Of a stretch of 64,000 nucleotides of DNA, positions 46,309-54,263 are shown piece after piece. Origin of the DNA: SG8-41 sp963699525 (GTDB taxonomy: Bacteria; Pseudomonadota; Gammaproteobacteria; Burkholderiales; SG8-41). Within the stretch, counting starts at the first letter, position 1, and every line of letters begins with the position of its first letter. The position numbers were made by a program, and so were the translations under genes. The stretch spans positions 186,001 to 250,000 of the forward strand of contig CAVOUI010000009.1 of the NCBI GenBank assembly GCA_963699525.1. Reading direction: 5' to 3'. The notes below the pieces were generated by a model. That model made no database searches. It was not told the origin of the DNA and saw only the letters and a list, made by a program, of their open reading frames with translations.

Positions 46309-47702
46309 TGTCCGGAGAACCCACGGCCGGTGTCAATCCGCGCCCCGCGATCCGGGATTCCGAGCTCAGCGGCGAAGAGCGCTTCCATCTCGAGCCGGAC
46401 CCGCGCCGCCTCCGATTCGGGCAGGGCGATGTCGCGCCACGAGAGGGTCGCGCCTTTCGCAACTGCGCGCGCGAGCGTCACGCCGTGGGCGAGTCCGATC
46501 GGCAGCCCCTCGCAGGCGAGCGAGTCGCGCGCCGGCATCAGGCGTCCCCAGACGGTGTAGCCGCCTTCGCCGTCCAGGGTCTCGCCTGCCCTGAGATCGC
46601 GCTTTGCCACCGCGACGACGTCGCCCCGGAATCCGGTGGGCGCGCCCGTCGGCTCGCGCCGCAGCCCGGCCGCCGCGACCGAAATGCCCAGCTCGAGCCC
46701 GATGAGGTGATACGGCTTGTACATCGCGGCGAAATTTCCGGTTTCGTCGGTGGCGATCCCGTACTCGTGGAAGCAGCGCCGCACGTAATCGCTGTCGGCG
46801 GCGAACGTGACATAGACCCCCCACCTCAGGTCGCGCGCAACCGGCCGCCCGTCGCGCTCGAGGCTCGAGACGACCTCGACCTGGCCGCGGTGATGGAGCC
46901 GTCCGCCTTCGGACGCGGGCTTCAGCACCCGGGGCAGATCGTCGACGCCGCAGGGAGGAAACGCGAGCCCGCCCGGAGCGGGCGCAAGGCCGGCGGCATT
47001 CGCCACCGCCGCCATCTCGATCGCCGACTTGGTGCCGTCGAGGAAGGAATTGAACATCTGCGCGTTGAAGTCCCCGCGCTCGACCTGCTCGGGAGTGAAG
47101 CCGTAGTGGCCCCAGACGGTTGCGGGCGTGGATTCGTGGTAGGCGGGGAGATACTTGGTGCCCTTGCCGGCGGCCATCACCTCGAAGCCGGCGGCGCGCG
47201 CCCAGTCCACCAGCTCGCAGATCAGCGCGGGCTGGTCGCCGTAGGCGAGCGAGTAGACGATGCCGGCCTCGCGCGCGCGCCGGGCCAGCAGCGGCCCCGC
47301 GAGGCAGTCCGCTTCCACGTTCACCATGATGATGTGCTTGCCTTCCCTGCAGCAGGCGAGGGCGTGCCGGATGCCGGCAGCGGGGCTGCCGGTCGCGTCG
47401 ATCGCAATTTCCACCGCCCCCGAGGCGATCGCGGCGCCGGCGTCCTCGGTCACGCAGGTCGTGCCGGTGCGGCGCGCTTCCTCGAAGGACCGGGCACCGT
47501 AACGCGCGGCATCCCATCCCGTGCGGACGAGGCTCTCCCGCGCCCGCTGCGGGTCAAGGTCGGCGACGGCGACGACGTGGATTCCGGGCGTGCGCCGCGC
47601 CTGCGCGAGAAACATCGAGCCGAACTTGCCGGCGCCGATGAGCGCGACGCGCAGCGGCCTGCCTTCGGATGCGCGTTGCTGCAGCAGGCGGTGCAGGTTC
47701 AT
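46305..47702 (-). CDS. NAD(P)-dependent oxidoreductase with C-terminal SAF domain
   Basis: A 465-residue protein. The N-terminal Rossmann fold reads RVALIGAGKFGSMFLAQA near residue 18 and VVAVADLDPQRAR. A homoserine-dehydrogenase/Gfo-Idh-like middle follows (IDATGSPAAGIRHALACCREGKHIIMVNVEADCLAG near 115). The C-terminal SAF domain reads VAVAKRDLRAGETLDGEGGYTVWG, then EGLPIGLAHGVTLARAVAKGATL. SAF domains occur in antifreeze-like and sugar-acid enzymes. Substrate unknown. It is translationally coupled to the Rieske protein gene downstream, an unusual pairing. Confidence 0.8.
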   Translation of the reverse strand: MNLHRLLQQRASEGRPLRVALIGAGKFGSMFLAQARRTPGIHVVAVADLDPQRARESLVRTGWDAARYGARSFEEARRTGTTCVTEDAGAAIASGAVEIAIDATGSPAAGIRHALACCREGKHIIMVNVEADCLAGPLLARRAREAGIVYSLAYGDQPALICELVDWARAAGFEVMAAGKGTKYLPAYHESTPATVWGHYGFTPEQVERGDFNAQMFNSFLDGTKSAIEMAAVANAAGLAPAPGGLAFPPCGVDDLPRVLKPASEGGRLHHRGQVEVVSSLERDGRPVARDLRWGVYVTFAADSDYVRRCFHEYGIATDETGNFAAMYKPYHLIGLELGISVAAAGLRREPTGAPTGFRGDVVAVAKRDLRAGETLDGEGGYTVWGRLMPARDSLACEGLPIGLAHGVTLARAVAKGATLSWRDIALPESEAARVRLEMEALFAAELGIPDRGARIDTGRGFSGQ

Positions 47703-47785
47703 CGGAAAATGGAGACGCCGGGGCGGAAAGAAGCTACCACAGGCGCGAGACTTGCGGGAGCCGGCGCGGCACCCGCCCGACGGGC

Positions 47786-47799
47786 TTGATCTGCGTCAA
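47786..47799 (+). promoter_or_regulatory. FNR/Anr-type site upstream of hemerythrin gene
   Basis: TTGATCTGCGTCAA matches TTGAT-N4-[A/G]TCAA. It lies 68 bp before the hemerythrin ATG. A CATAAT at 47812-47817 and a weaker CGAAAT at 47821-47826 are -10 candidates; the latter has the spacing expected of a class II site. Confidence 0.62.
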
Positions 47800-47866
47800 G
47801 CCGGCGGGCACCATAATCTGCGAAATTGGGCGCAGCGGCGATCTCGGCGCGATCGGGGGTTCTCTC

Positions 47867-48448
47867 ATGGCGAAGACGCTGAACATCATCCGCGACGAGC
47901 ACCGCTCGATCGCGGCGATCCTACACGGCATGGAGTACCTGGTGGACAGGATCCGCGCCCGGAAGGCGAAGATCGATCCCCGCGTGTTCCGCGCGATGAT
48001 CTACTACCTCGACACGTTCTCCGAGCGCATGCACCATCCCAAGGAGGACCGGTATCTGTTCAGCGCCCTGCGCGGACGCGGCGGGGAGGCCGCCGCCGCC
48101 GTGGCCGAGTTGGAGCGGGAGCACGCCGCGGGGGGCAGTGCGCTGCGGCGGCTCGAGCAGTGCCTGGTGCGCTACGAGGAGGGGGGCGAGAAGGAGTTCC
48201 CGGGGTTCGCGGACGCCGTGGCGAAATTCGTGCGCGAGTACCGGGAGCACATGCGCAAGGAGGAAACCATCGTGTTCCCGATGGCGGAGCGCCTGCTGAC
48301 CGCGCAGGACTGGCGGGCGATCGACCGCGCCTTCGAGGAGAACCGCGATCCGCTCGCGGCCGACCGCGACACGCGGGATTTCGAGAAGCTCTTCGACCGT
48401 ATCGTCAACCTGGCCCCGCCGCCGATCGGAGTCGGTCCGGAGGGGTAA
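47867..48448 (+). CDS. Hemerythrin domain protein (HHE type)
   Basis: A 193-residue four-helix di-iron protein that may bind oxygen or sense or detoxify oxygen and NO. Ligand-bearing motifs are LNIIRDEHRSIAAILHGME near residue 5, SERMHHPKEDRYLF near 53, LEREHAAGGSALRR near 83, and YREHMRKEETIVFPMAERLL near 125. It is preceded by an FNR-type site, suggesting induction when oxygen is low. Its 3' end overlaps the convergent ctaA by 44 bp. Confidence 0.9.
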   Translation: MAKTLNIIRDEHRSIAAILHGMEYLVDRIRARKAKIDPRVFRAMIYYLDTFSERMHHPKEDRYLFSALRGRGGEAAAAVAELEREHAAGGSALRRLEQCLVRYEEGGEKEFPGFADAVAKFVREYREHMRKEETIVFPMAERLLTAQDWRAIDRAFEENRDPLAADRDTRDFEKLFDRIVNLAPPPIGVGPEG

Positions 48449-49538
48449 CGGCGCGCAGCGCGTGGTTCAGTGCGAGCGCGACGGTGAACACGACGAGCGC
48501 TCCGCCCTGATGTGCCGCGGCGAGCGCGACCGGGACGGCGTGGAGTAGCGTCGCGATGCCGAGCGCGATCTGGGCCGCCAGCGCCGCGAGGAGGAGATGC
48601 GCGAGCAGGCGCGCCCGCCCGGTAAGCCCGGCCCGCCCGGCCTCGAACCACAGCCACGGAACCGCGACCGCGAGCAGCCAGGCGCCGAGGCGGTGGTCGA
48701 ACTGCACCGTTGCCATGTTGTTGAAGAAGTTCAGGTACCACGGCTCGATCATGAGAATCTCCGGCGGCACCCAGCTGCCGTTCATGAGCGGGAAGGTGTT
48801 GTAGGCATGTCCCGCGCGGATGCCGGCAACGAGACCGCCGGTCAGGACCATGGCGACTACGAGGCCCGTGACCGCCCACGCGAGGCGCCGCAGCCGGGGA
48901 AGTCGCGCGGGTGCCGCCGCGCGGGCCGGCGCCCCGCGGAGGAGATCGAGCGCAATCCACAGCATGGCGGCGTAGATCGCGAAGGCGAGGGCGAGGTGCG
49001 CGGTGAGGCGGAAATGGCTCACGCGCGGGTCGTCCACCAGCCCGCTTGCGACCATGTACCAGCCGAGCGCGCCTTGCGCCGCGCCCAGCAGGAAGATGCC
49101 GCCAAGCCTCAGCGTGAGCCACCGGGTGAGCGCGCGCCGCCACAGGAAGTAGAGGAGGGGCGCGAAAAAGGCGATGCCGATCAGCCGCCCGAGCAGGCGG
49201 TGAAAATACTCGAGCCAGAAGATGCCCTTGAAGCCTTCCAGATCCATCCCCGGATTCACCTGCCGGTACTCGGGGGTCTGCTGGTATTTCAGGAAGTGCG
49301 CCTCCCAGTCCGCGGACGTGAGCGGCGGGAGCGTGCCGACGATGGGCTGCCACTCCACGATGGAGAGGCCCGAGCGCGTGAGCCGCGTTACGCCCCCGAG
49401 CACCACTATCGCGAATACCAGTGCGCAAACCGCGATCAGCCAGGCGGCGATGCGGCGTTCCCAAACCGAGCGGGCATGCCTCTCAACGCCCGCGTCGGGA
49501 CGCGCTGACTCAATGGCGGTCCGGCCCATGGCCCACAT
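48405..49538 (-). CDS. ctaA: Heme A synthase (COX15/CtaA family)
   Basis: Oxidises the methyl group of heme O to make heme A for aa3-type cytochrome oxidases. The 377-residue protein has eight hydrophobic segments and the signature GGVTRLTRSGLSIVEWQPIVGTLPPL near residue 48, FKGIFWLEYFHRLLGRLIG near 103, FRLTAHLALAFAIY near 175, MNGSWVPPEI near 252, and VQFDHRLGAWLLA near 275 with conserved heme-binding histidines. The start is ATG 49538 or the internal ATG 49529. No ctaB or oxidase subunits are in the window. Confidence 0.94.
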   Translation of the reverse strand: MWAMGRTAIESARPDAGVERHARSVWERRIAAWLIAVCALVFAIVVLGGVTRLTRSGLSIVEWQPIVGTLPPLTSADWEAHFLKYQQTPEYRQVNPGMDLEGFKGIFWLEYFHRLLGRLIGIAFFAPLLYFLWRRALTRWLTLRLGGIFLLGAAQGALGWYMVASGLVDDPRVSHFRLTAHLALAFAIYAAMLWIALDLLRGAPARAAAPARLPRLRRLAWAVTGLVVAMVLTGGLVAGIRAGHAYNTFPLMNGSWVPPEILMIEPWYLNFFNNMATVQFDHRLGAWLLAVAVPWLWFEAGRAGLTGRARLLAHLLLAALAAQIALGIATLLHAVPVALAAAHQGGALVVFTVALALNHALRAVTPPDRLRSAAGPG

Positions 49539-49583
49539 GATATCAACGACGGCGGCGCGCGCGTCCGCGAAGCCCGCGGCGGA

Positions 49584-51497
49584 TCAGGTGCCGCGCGGCC
49601 GCTCGAGCACCAGGTGGAACATCGAGGAATCCACGGCGACGAGGTCGCGCAGGCGCTCGCTGATCTCGATCGAGACGCGGTCGCCGTAGCGGGCGAGCCC
49701 GTGCAGCAGGCGCTGGAGATCGCGCACCCGCGGGATCTCGATCTCATCGACCACGAGCATGAGCGAGGCGCGCGAGCGCCGCAGCAGCCGCTCCAGGAGC
49801 GGCAGGCAACGCATGAAGAAAGCGCGGTCGAGCCCGCATGTAAACCGGATTTTCACGCGCGGCGATGCGCCGACCGGGAGGCTCAGCTCGGCACTGGCGC
49901 GGCCGTCGCGCAGGTAACGGAGGATCGCGCGCTCGAACGAGGCGAACCATTTTCCGGCCAGCGCGGCGTCCCGGGGCCGGGGCGGCACGAGGTGGCGGTC
50001 GGCATAATTGCGCATCGCGATCGCCCCGATCCAGTCCAGGATCGCGAGCGGCAGCTTCCCGGGCGCAAGCCACGGCAGGCTGCGAACGAAGTGATAGAGG
50101 CGCAACCAGCCGCCGCGCAGGATGCCCTTCACGAGCAAACGGGCGACGATGCGGGACTTGTCGGCCGTGCCATACTCGCCGTGATACACCGGGCGGCGGA
50201 GATGGCGCAACTTGTTCCGCACGCGGTCCGCGATCGCCCGGTCCGACAGCAGCCTTCGGTAAAGCGCGACATACCCGTCGAACATTTCCTCGTAGCGCAT
50301 CCGCTTCGGCACGACGTTCGTGCCGATCTTGGTATTGTCGGTGCACTCGGCGTGCTCGATCAGCCGTCCCTCGCGCCGCAGGCGCTCGTGGAGCGGGGTG
50401 CGGGGCAGGGCCGTGAGCAGCCCGACCATCGCGACCTGGATGCCCGATTCGCGGATGAACTGGTACTGCTGCTCGAAGGTCGCCGGTGTGTCGCTGTCGA
50501 AGCCCACGATGAAGCCGGCGAGCACGTCGATGCCGTAGGAGTAGATGCGGCGCACCGAGGTCAGGATGTCCTCGTGAGTGTTCTGGGTCTTGCGCGTGTG
50601 CCGGAGCGCTTCCGCATCGGGCGACTCGATGCCGATGAACACCCATGTGAAGCGGGCGGCGCGGAAGAGCTCGAGCAGTTCCCGGTCCTGCGCCATGTTG
50701 AGGGACGCCTCGGTACCGAAATCGAAACGGTAGTCGTGCCGTTCCTGGTAGCGGCGCAGGAAGCGCAGCAGCTCCTTCGCCACCGCCTTGTTGCCGATCA
50801 GGTTGTCGTCCACGAAGAAGACGCTGCGCACGTTGCGAGCCCTGAGCGCATCGAGCTCGCGTTCGACCTGGTCCAGTGTCTTGTAGCGCGGCTTGCGGCC
50901 GAACATCACGATGATGTCGCAGAACTCGCAGAGAAACGGGCAGCCGCGCGAGAACTGCAGCGTTGCCGTGGTGTAGCGGTCGAGGTCGAGAAGGTCAAAG
51001 CGAGGAACCGGAGAGTCGGAAAGGGCGACTACACCGGTCTCGCGATAGAGCGACTGTGGCACGCCGCCCTCGAAGTCCTTGCAGAATCGCGGCCAGATGT
51101 ACTCGGCCTCGCCGGCGATCACCGTGTCGGCGAGCTGCGCGTAGCGCTCCGGGCACAGCGAGGCATAGCTGCCTCCGGCCACCACGAAATAGCCGCGCTT
51201 GCGGTAATAGGCGAGCAGCTCGGCCTGCCGGGCGTGCTGGACGCCCATCCCGCAGACGCCGATGATGTCCGCGCGCGGCGCGCGGGGCATGGGCTCGATG
51301 TTCTCGTCCACGATCTCGACCTCCCAGTGCGGCGGACACAGCGCGGCAAGGGTGGCGAGGCCGAGCGGCGGATTGATGGCGCGCTTGCCCGGAAGCACTT
51401 CATCGACTGCCCAGCGGAAGCTCCAGAAGCTCTCGGGGAATCGCGGGTTGATCAGGAGCAGTCGCGGCGGACGAGACGGCGGGCGCGCCCTTGGCAT
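49584..51497 (-). CDS. B12-binding domain radical SAM protein with DUF4070-like region and extra C-terminal domain
   Basis: A 637-residue radical SAM enzyme. Residues 1-150 form a cobalamin-binding fold (RLLLINPRFPESFWSF, GLATLAALCPPHWEVEIVDE, YFVVAGGSYASLCPERYA). The cluster motif is FSRGCPFLCEFCDIIVMFGRKP near residue 190 (CxxxCxxC). A DUF4070-like part follows (LPRTPLHERLRREGRLIEH, PKRMRYEEMFDGYVALYRRLL). About 150 further residues at the C-terminus form a separate alpha/beta region (SPRVKIRFTCGLDRAFF). Such enzymes often methylate unactivated carbons, as in hopanoid modification, but the substrate here is unknown. ATG 51497 is preferred over ATG 51542, which lies inside the FNR-type site. 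Confidence 0.88.
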   Translation of the reverse strand: MPRARPPSRPPRLLLINPRFPESFWSFRWAVDEVLPGKRAINPPLGLATLAALCPPHWEVEIVDENIEPMPRAPRADIIGVCGMGVQHARQAELLAYYRKRGYFVVAGGSYASLCPERYAQLADTVIAGEAEYIWPRFCKDFEGGVPQSLYRETGVVALSDSPVPRFDLLDLDRYTTATLQFSRGCPFLCEFCDIIVMFGRKPRYKTLDQVERELDALRARNVRSVFFVDDNLIGNKAVAKELLRFLRRYQERHDYRFDFGTEASLNMAQDRELLELFRAARFTWVFIGIESPDAEALRHTRKTQNTHEDILTSVRRIYSYGIDVLAGFIVGFDSDTPATFEQQYQFIRESGIQVAMVGLLTALPRTPLHERLRREGRLIEHAECTDNTKIGTNVVPKRMRYEEMFDGYVALYRRLLSDRAIADRVRNKLRHLRRPVYHGEYGTADKSRIVARLLVKGILRGGWLRLYHFVRSLPWLAPGKLPLAILDWIGAIAMRNYADRHLVPPRPRDAALAGKWFASFERAILRYLRDGRASAELSLPVGASPRVKIRFTCGLDRAFFMRCLPLLERLLRRSRASLMLVVDEIEIPRVRDLQRLLHGLARYGDRVSIEISERLRDLVAVDSSMFHLVLERPRGT

Positions 51498-51533
51498 AGC
51501 CGCAGATTGTCTGCGGGATGCGCGGCGCGTGTT

Positions 51534-51547
51534 TTGACCCATGTCAA
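51534..51547. promoter_or_regulatory. FNR/Anr-type site in the B12-radical SAM / SirB2 divergent region
   Basis: TTGACCCATGTCAA is a symmetric site. Rightward, TAGAAT at 51567-51572 is a plausible -10 for the SirB2-like gene. Leftward, GACAAT at 51506-51511 (minus strand) is at the class II distance for the radical SAM gene. It may serve one or both. Confidence 0.58.
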
Positions 51548-51614
51548 ATGTCTGCACCGGGCAGGCTAGAATCGGCACGGCGGGCGAATACCGGAGATCG
51601 GGCCAGGGGAGCAG

Positions 51615-51998
51615 ATGGATTACATCGTGCTGAAGCAGGTTCACGTCATTTGCGCCGCGCTGTCGTTCGCCGGGTTCTTCGCGCGCGGCGTGTGGATGAT
51701 GCAGGGGTCGATCCTGCTGGAGCGGCGCTGGGCAAGAATCCTGCCGCATGTCAACGATACGCTCCTCCTCGCGAGCGCGATCGCCCTCGCGGCGATGAGC
51801 GGCCAGTATCCGTTTGCCCAGGGGTGGCTGACGGCGAAGCTCGTTGCGCTGGTGCTCTACATCGGGCTCGGCATGATGGCGCTGCGGCCGGGTCGGCCGA
51901 GGCCGCTGCGGATCGCGGCCTGGATCGCCGCACAGGGAGTTTTCCTCTATATCGTGTGGGTGGCTCTCGCGCGCAACCCGTTGCCGTGGACAGGATGA
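51615..51998 (+). CDS. SirB2-family membrane protein
   Basis: A 127-residue protein with four predicted transmembrane segments and the SirB2 opening YIVLKQVHVICAALSFAGFFARGVWM. RILPHVNDTLLLASAIALA follows near residue 42 and a final VFLYIVWVALARN. SirB2 proteins were named from an invasion regulator in Salmonella; the molecular role is unknown. They often occur near respiratory and heme-related genes, and the FNR-type site upstream fits such a link. Confidence 0.85.
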   Translation: MDYIVLKQVHVICAALSFAGFFARGVWMMQGSILLERRWARILPHVNDTLLLASAIALAAMSGQYPFAQGWLTAKLVALVLYIGLGMMALRPGRPRPLRIAAWIAAQGVFLYIVWVALARNPLPWTG

Positions 51999-52014
51999 GC
52001 GATGACTTGCCGGA

Positions 52015-52028
52015 TTGACCCAGATCAA
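52015..52028 (+). promoter_or_regulatory. FNR/Anr-type site upstream of MgtC/DUF4010 gene
   Basis: TTGACCCAGATCAA, centred 29.5 bp before a TACGTT -10 candidate (52051-52056), exactly class II geometry. The implied start is about 10 nt before ATG 52073. Confidence 0.65.
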
Positions 52029-52072
52029 CCCCGCCGGCCCGCGCCGCGGCTACGTTAGGCGCAGGGCCCGAC

Positions 52073-53341
52073 ATGGACGGAACCTTTCTCCTCTTCGAGC
52101 AGCTCGCCACGCCGCTCAAGCTGCTGACCGGCCTCGCGATCGGGCTGCTGCTGGGCCTGCAGCGCGAGAAGACGCCGAGCGCCAAGGCGGGGCTGCGCAC
52201 CTTCGGGCTGGTCGGCCTCTTCGGCACCGTCGCGGCGCTGGTCGCGGACGCCCTGGGCAATGCGTGGATCGTGGCGACGGGCCTGGCGCTGGTCGGCCTG
52301 ATGATCGTCGCGGCGTATCACCGGACGGAGGAGCCGGAGGCGGATTCAGGCACGACCACGGTGATCGCGGTGCTGTTGTGCTACGGGCTCGGCGTCATGG
52401 TGTGGCACGACCGCAGCCAGCTCGCGGTGAGCGTCGCCATCGTCGCGACGCTGCTGCTGCATTTCAAGACCGAGCTGCACGGCCTCTCGGCGCGCCTCTC
52501 CCGGCAGGACGTCGCGAGCATCCTCCAGTTCGCGGTGCTGACCTTCATCATCCTGCCGCTGCTGCCGGACCAGGGCATCGGTCCCTATCGCGTGCTCAAC
52601 CCCCATCACGTCTGGCTCATGGTGGTCCTGGTCTCGGGCGTGAGCCTGATCGGCTACCTGGCGTTGCGGCTGGTCGGGACCCAGCGGAGCCTGCTGCTCG
52701 TGGGCGCGTTCGGCGGCCTCGTCTCGAGCACGGCGACGACGCTTGTCTACGCGCGCGAGGCACGCGCCCGGCCCGCCCTGCTGCCGATCGGCGGCGCCAT
52801 CATCGTGATCGCCAACCTGGTGGTGCTCGTGCGGCTGGCCGTGATGAGCGCGGTGGTCGCGCCCGGTGCGCTGCTCGTGCTGCTGCCAGTCCTCGGAACG
52901 GGACTCGCTCTCGGCGTGGCGCTGCTCGTGCGCCGGCGTCGCAACGCGCCGGCGACCGCCGACCTCGCGACTCCCGAGCTCAGCAATCCGACGAGCCTGC
53001 GCGTTGCCGTGGGATTCGGCGTGCTCTACGCGGTGGTCCTGTTCGTCTCGGCCTGGCTGTCGGAGCGCGTGGGCGCGGGCGGGCTTTATGCGGTGGCGGT
53101 GGTCTCGGGGTTCGTGGATGTCGACGCCATCACGTTGTCGAGCTTGAATCTCTTCAGCGACGGCTCGATCAGCGCCGGCGTCGCGGTCGTCGCGGTGGGT
53201 CTTGCCTACCTGGCGGCGGTCGCCTTCAAGCTCGGCCTGCTCGGTTTCCTGGGCGGACGGGAAATGCTGGCGCGGTTTGGGCCGCTCGTGGCCGCGCCCG
53301 GGATCGGCGTCGCTGCGGGCCTCCTCCTGTTCGCGCGATAG
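52073..53341 (+). CDS. MgtC/SapB-DUF4010 membrane protein
   Basis: A 422-residue polytopic membrane protein. The N-terminal third is an MgtC/SapB-like domain (LLTGLAIGLLLGLQREK near residue 18, GLRTFGLVGLFGTVAAL near 40) and the rest is a DUF4010 domain with many helices (LLVGAFGGLVSSTATTLVYAREA near 210, GLYAVAVVSGFVDVDAITLSSLNL near 340). MgtC proteins regulate ATP synthase and magnesium homeostasis in pathogens; the role of the DUF4010 fusion is unknown. It has its own FNR-type promoter 16 bp after the SirB2-like gene. Confidence 0.87.
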   Translation: MDGTFLLFEQLATPLKLLTGLAIGLLLGLQREKTPSAKAGLRTFGLVGLFGTVAALVADALGNAWIVATGLALVGLMIVAAYHRTEEPEADSGTTTVIAVLLCYGLGVMVWHDRSQLAVSVAIVATLLLHFKTELHGLSARLSRQDVASILQFAVLTFIILPLLPDQGIGPYRVLNPHHVWLMVVLVSGVSLIGYLALRLVGTQRSLLLVGAFGGLVSSTATTLVYAREARARPALLPIGGAIIVIANLVVLVRLAVMSAVVAPGALLVLLPVLGTGLALGVALLVRRRRNAPATADLATPELSNPTSLRVAVGFGVLYAVVLFVSAWLSERVGAGGLYAVAVVSGFVDVDAITLSSLNLFSDGSISAGVAVVAVGLAYLAAVAFKLGLLGFLGGREMLARFGPLVAAPGIGVAAGLLLFAR

Positions 53342-54263
53342 GCCGCCCGCGCGCGCGGAGAGCCGGCTCGCCCCAGAAGCGGTAGTCGTTCCTGCGCTCG
53401 GTCTTCGCCCGGTACATCGCGCCGTCGGCGCGCTTGAGCAGGACGTCGACGTCGTCGCCGTCGAGCGGATACACGGTGATGCCGATGCTCGCCGTGACTT
53501 TCGCCTTGTGCCCTTCCAGCAGGTACGGCCGTGCGACCGACCGCAGCAGCTTCTTCGCGGTCGCCGCGGAATCCTGTGGCTGCGACAACTGCTCGAGTAT
53601 GACGGCGAACTCGTCCCCGCCCAGCCGCGCGACCGTGTCGCCTTCCCGCACCGCGCGCTGCAGGCGCCGCGCGGCCGTCTGCAGCAGCCGGTCCCCGCAT
53701 CGGTGCCCGAGCCGGTCGTTGACCGGCTTGAAGCCGTCGAGATCCAGGTAGAGCAGCGCGACCAGGTGGCCGGCGCGCTTCGCGCGCGCCATCGCGCGCC
53801 GGAACTGCTCGCTGAAGAGGTAGCGGTTGGGAAGGCCGGTCAGGGCGTCGTGCGTTGCGAGATCGTAGAGCTCGCGCTGCTCCCGCTTGCGCAGCGTGAT
53901 GTCCGTGAAGATCGCCAGGTAGTGCTCGACCCGGCCGGCGGCGTCCTTGACCGCGGTGATGGACAGCCACTCGGGGTAAATCTCGCCGTTCCTGCGGCGG
54001 TTCCAGATTTCGCCCTGCCAGCGTCCGATCGACTGGATGCATTTCCACATGTGGGCGTAGAACGCGTCGGATTGCCGGCCGGAGTGCAGCAGGCGCGGGG
54101 TCTTTCCCAAAACTTCCTTCCGCGCGTAGCCGGTGACCCGGCTGAAGGAGCGGTTGATGTAAACGATGCGGGCCTTTGCATCGGTGATGAGGATCGCCTC
54201 GGCGGTGTGGTCGAGGAACCGCCCGAGCTGGCGCCAGCGCGTGCCGAGAGACCTAGCCATCAT
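53226..54263 (-). CDS. PAS-GGDEF diguanylate cyclase
   Basis: Predicted to make cyclic di-GMP. The 345-residue soluble protein has a PAS domain (FLDHTAEAILITDAKARIVYINRSFSRVTGY near residue 16) with a PAC-type segment (GEIYPEWLSITAVKDAAGRVEHYLAIFTDIT). The GGDEF domain has DALTGLPNRYLFSEQF near 140, DLDGFKPVNDRLGHRCGD and the active-site GGDEF in ARLGGDEFAVILEQL near 215. A basic tail of about 45 residues overlaps the convergent DUF4010 gene by 116 bp. The start overlaps the upstream kinase gene by 11 bp. Confidence 0.9.
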   Translation of the reverse strand: MMARSLGTRWRQLGRFLDHTAEAILITDAKARIVYINRSFSRVTGYARKEVLGKTPRLLHSGRQSDAFYAHMWKCIQSIGRWQGEIWNRRRNGEIYPEWLSITAVKDAAGRVEHYLAIFTDITLRKREQRELYDLATHDALTGLPNRYLFSEQFRRAMARAKRAGHLVALLYLDLDGFKPVNDRLGHRCGDRLLQTAARRLQRAVREGDTVARLGGDEFAVILEQLSQPQDSAATAKKLLRSVARPYLLEGHKAKVTASIGITVYPLDGDDVDVLLKRADGAMYRAKTERRNDYRFWGEPALRARGRPIARTGGGPQRRRSRARPRAAQTAPAFPVRPGNRAGRA

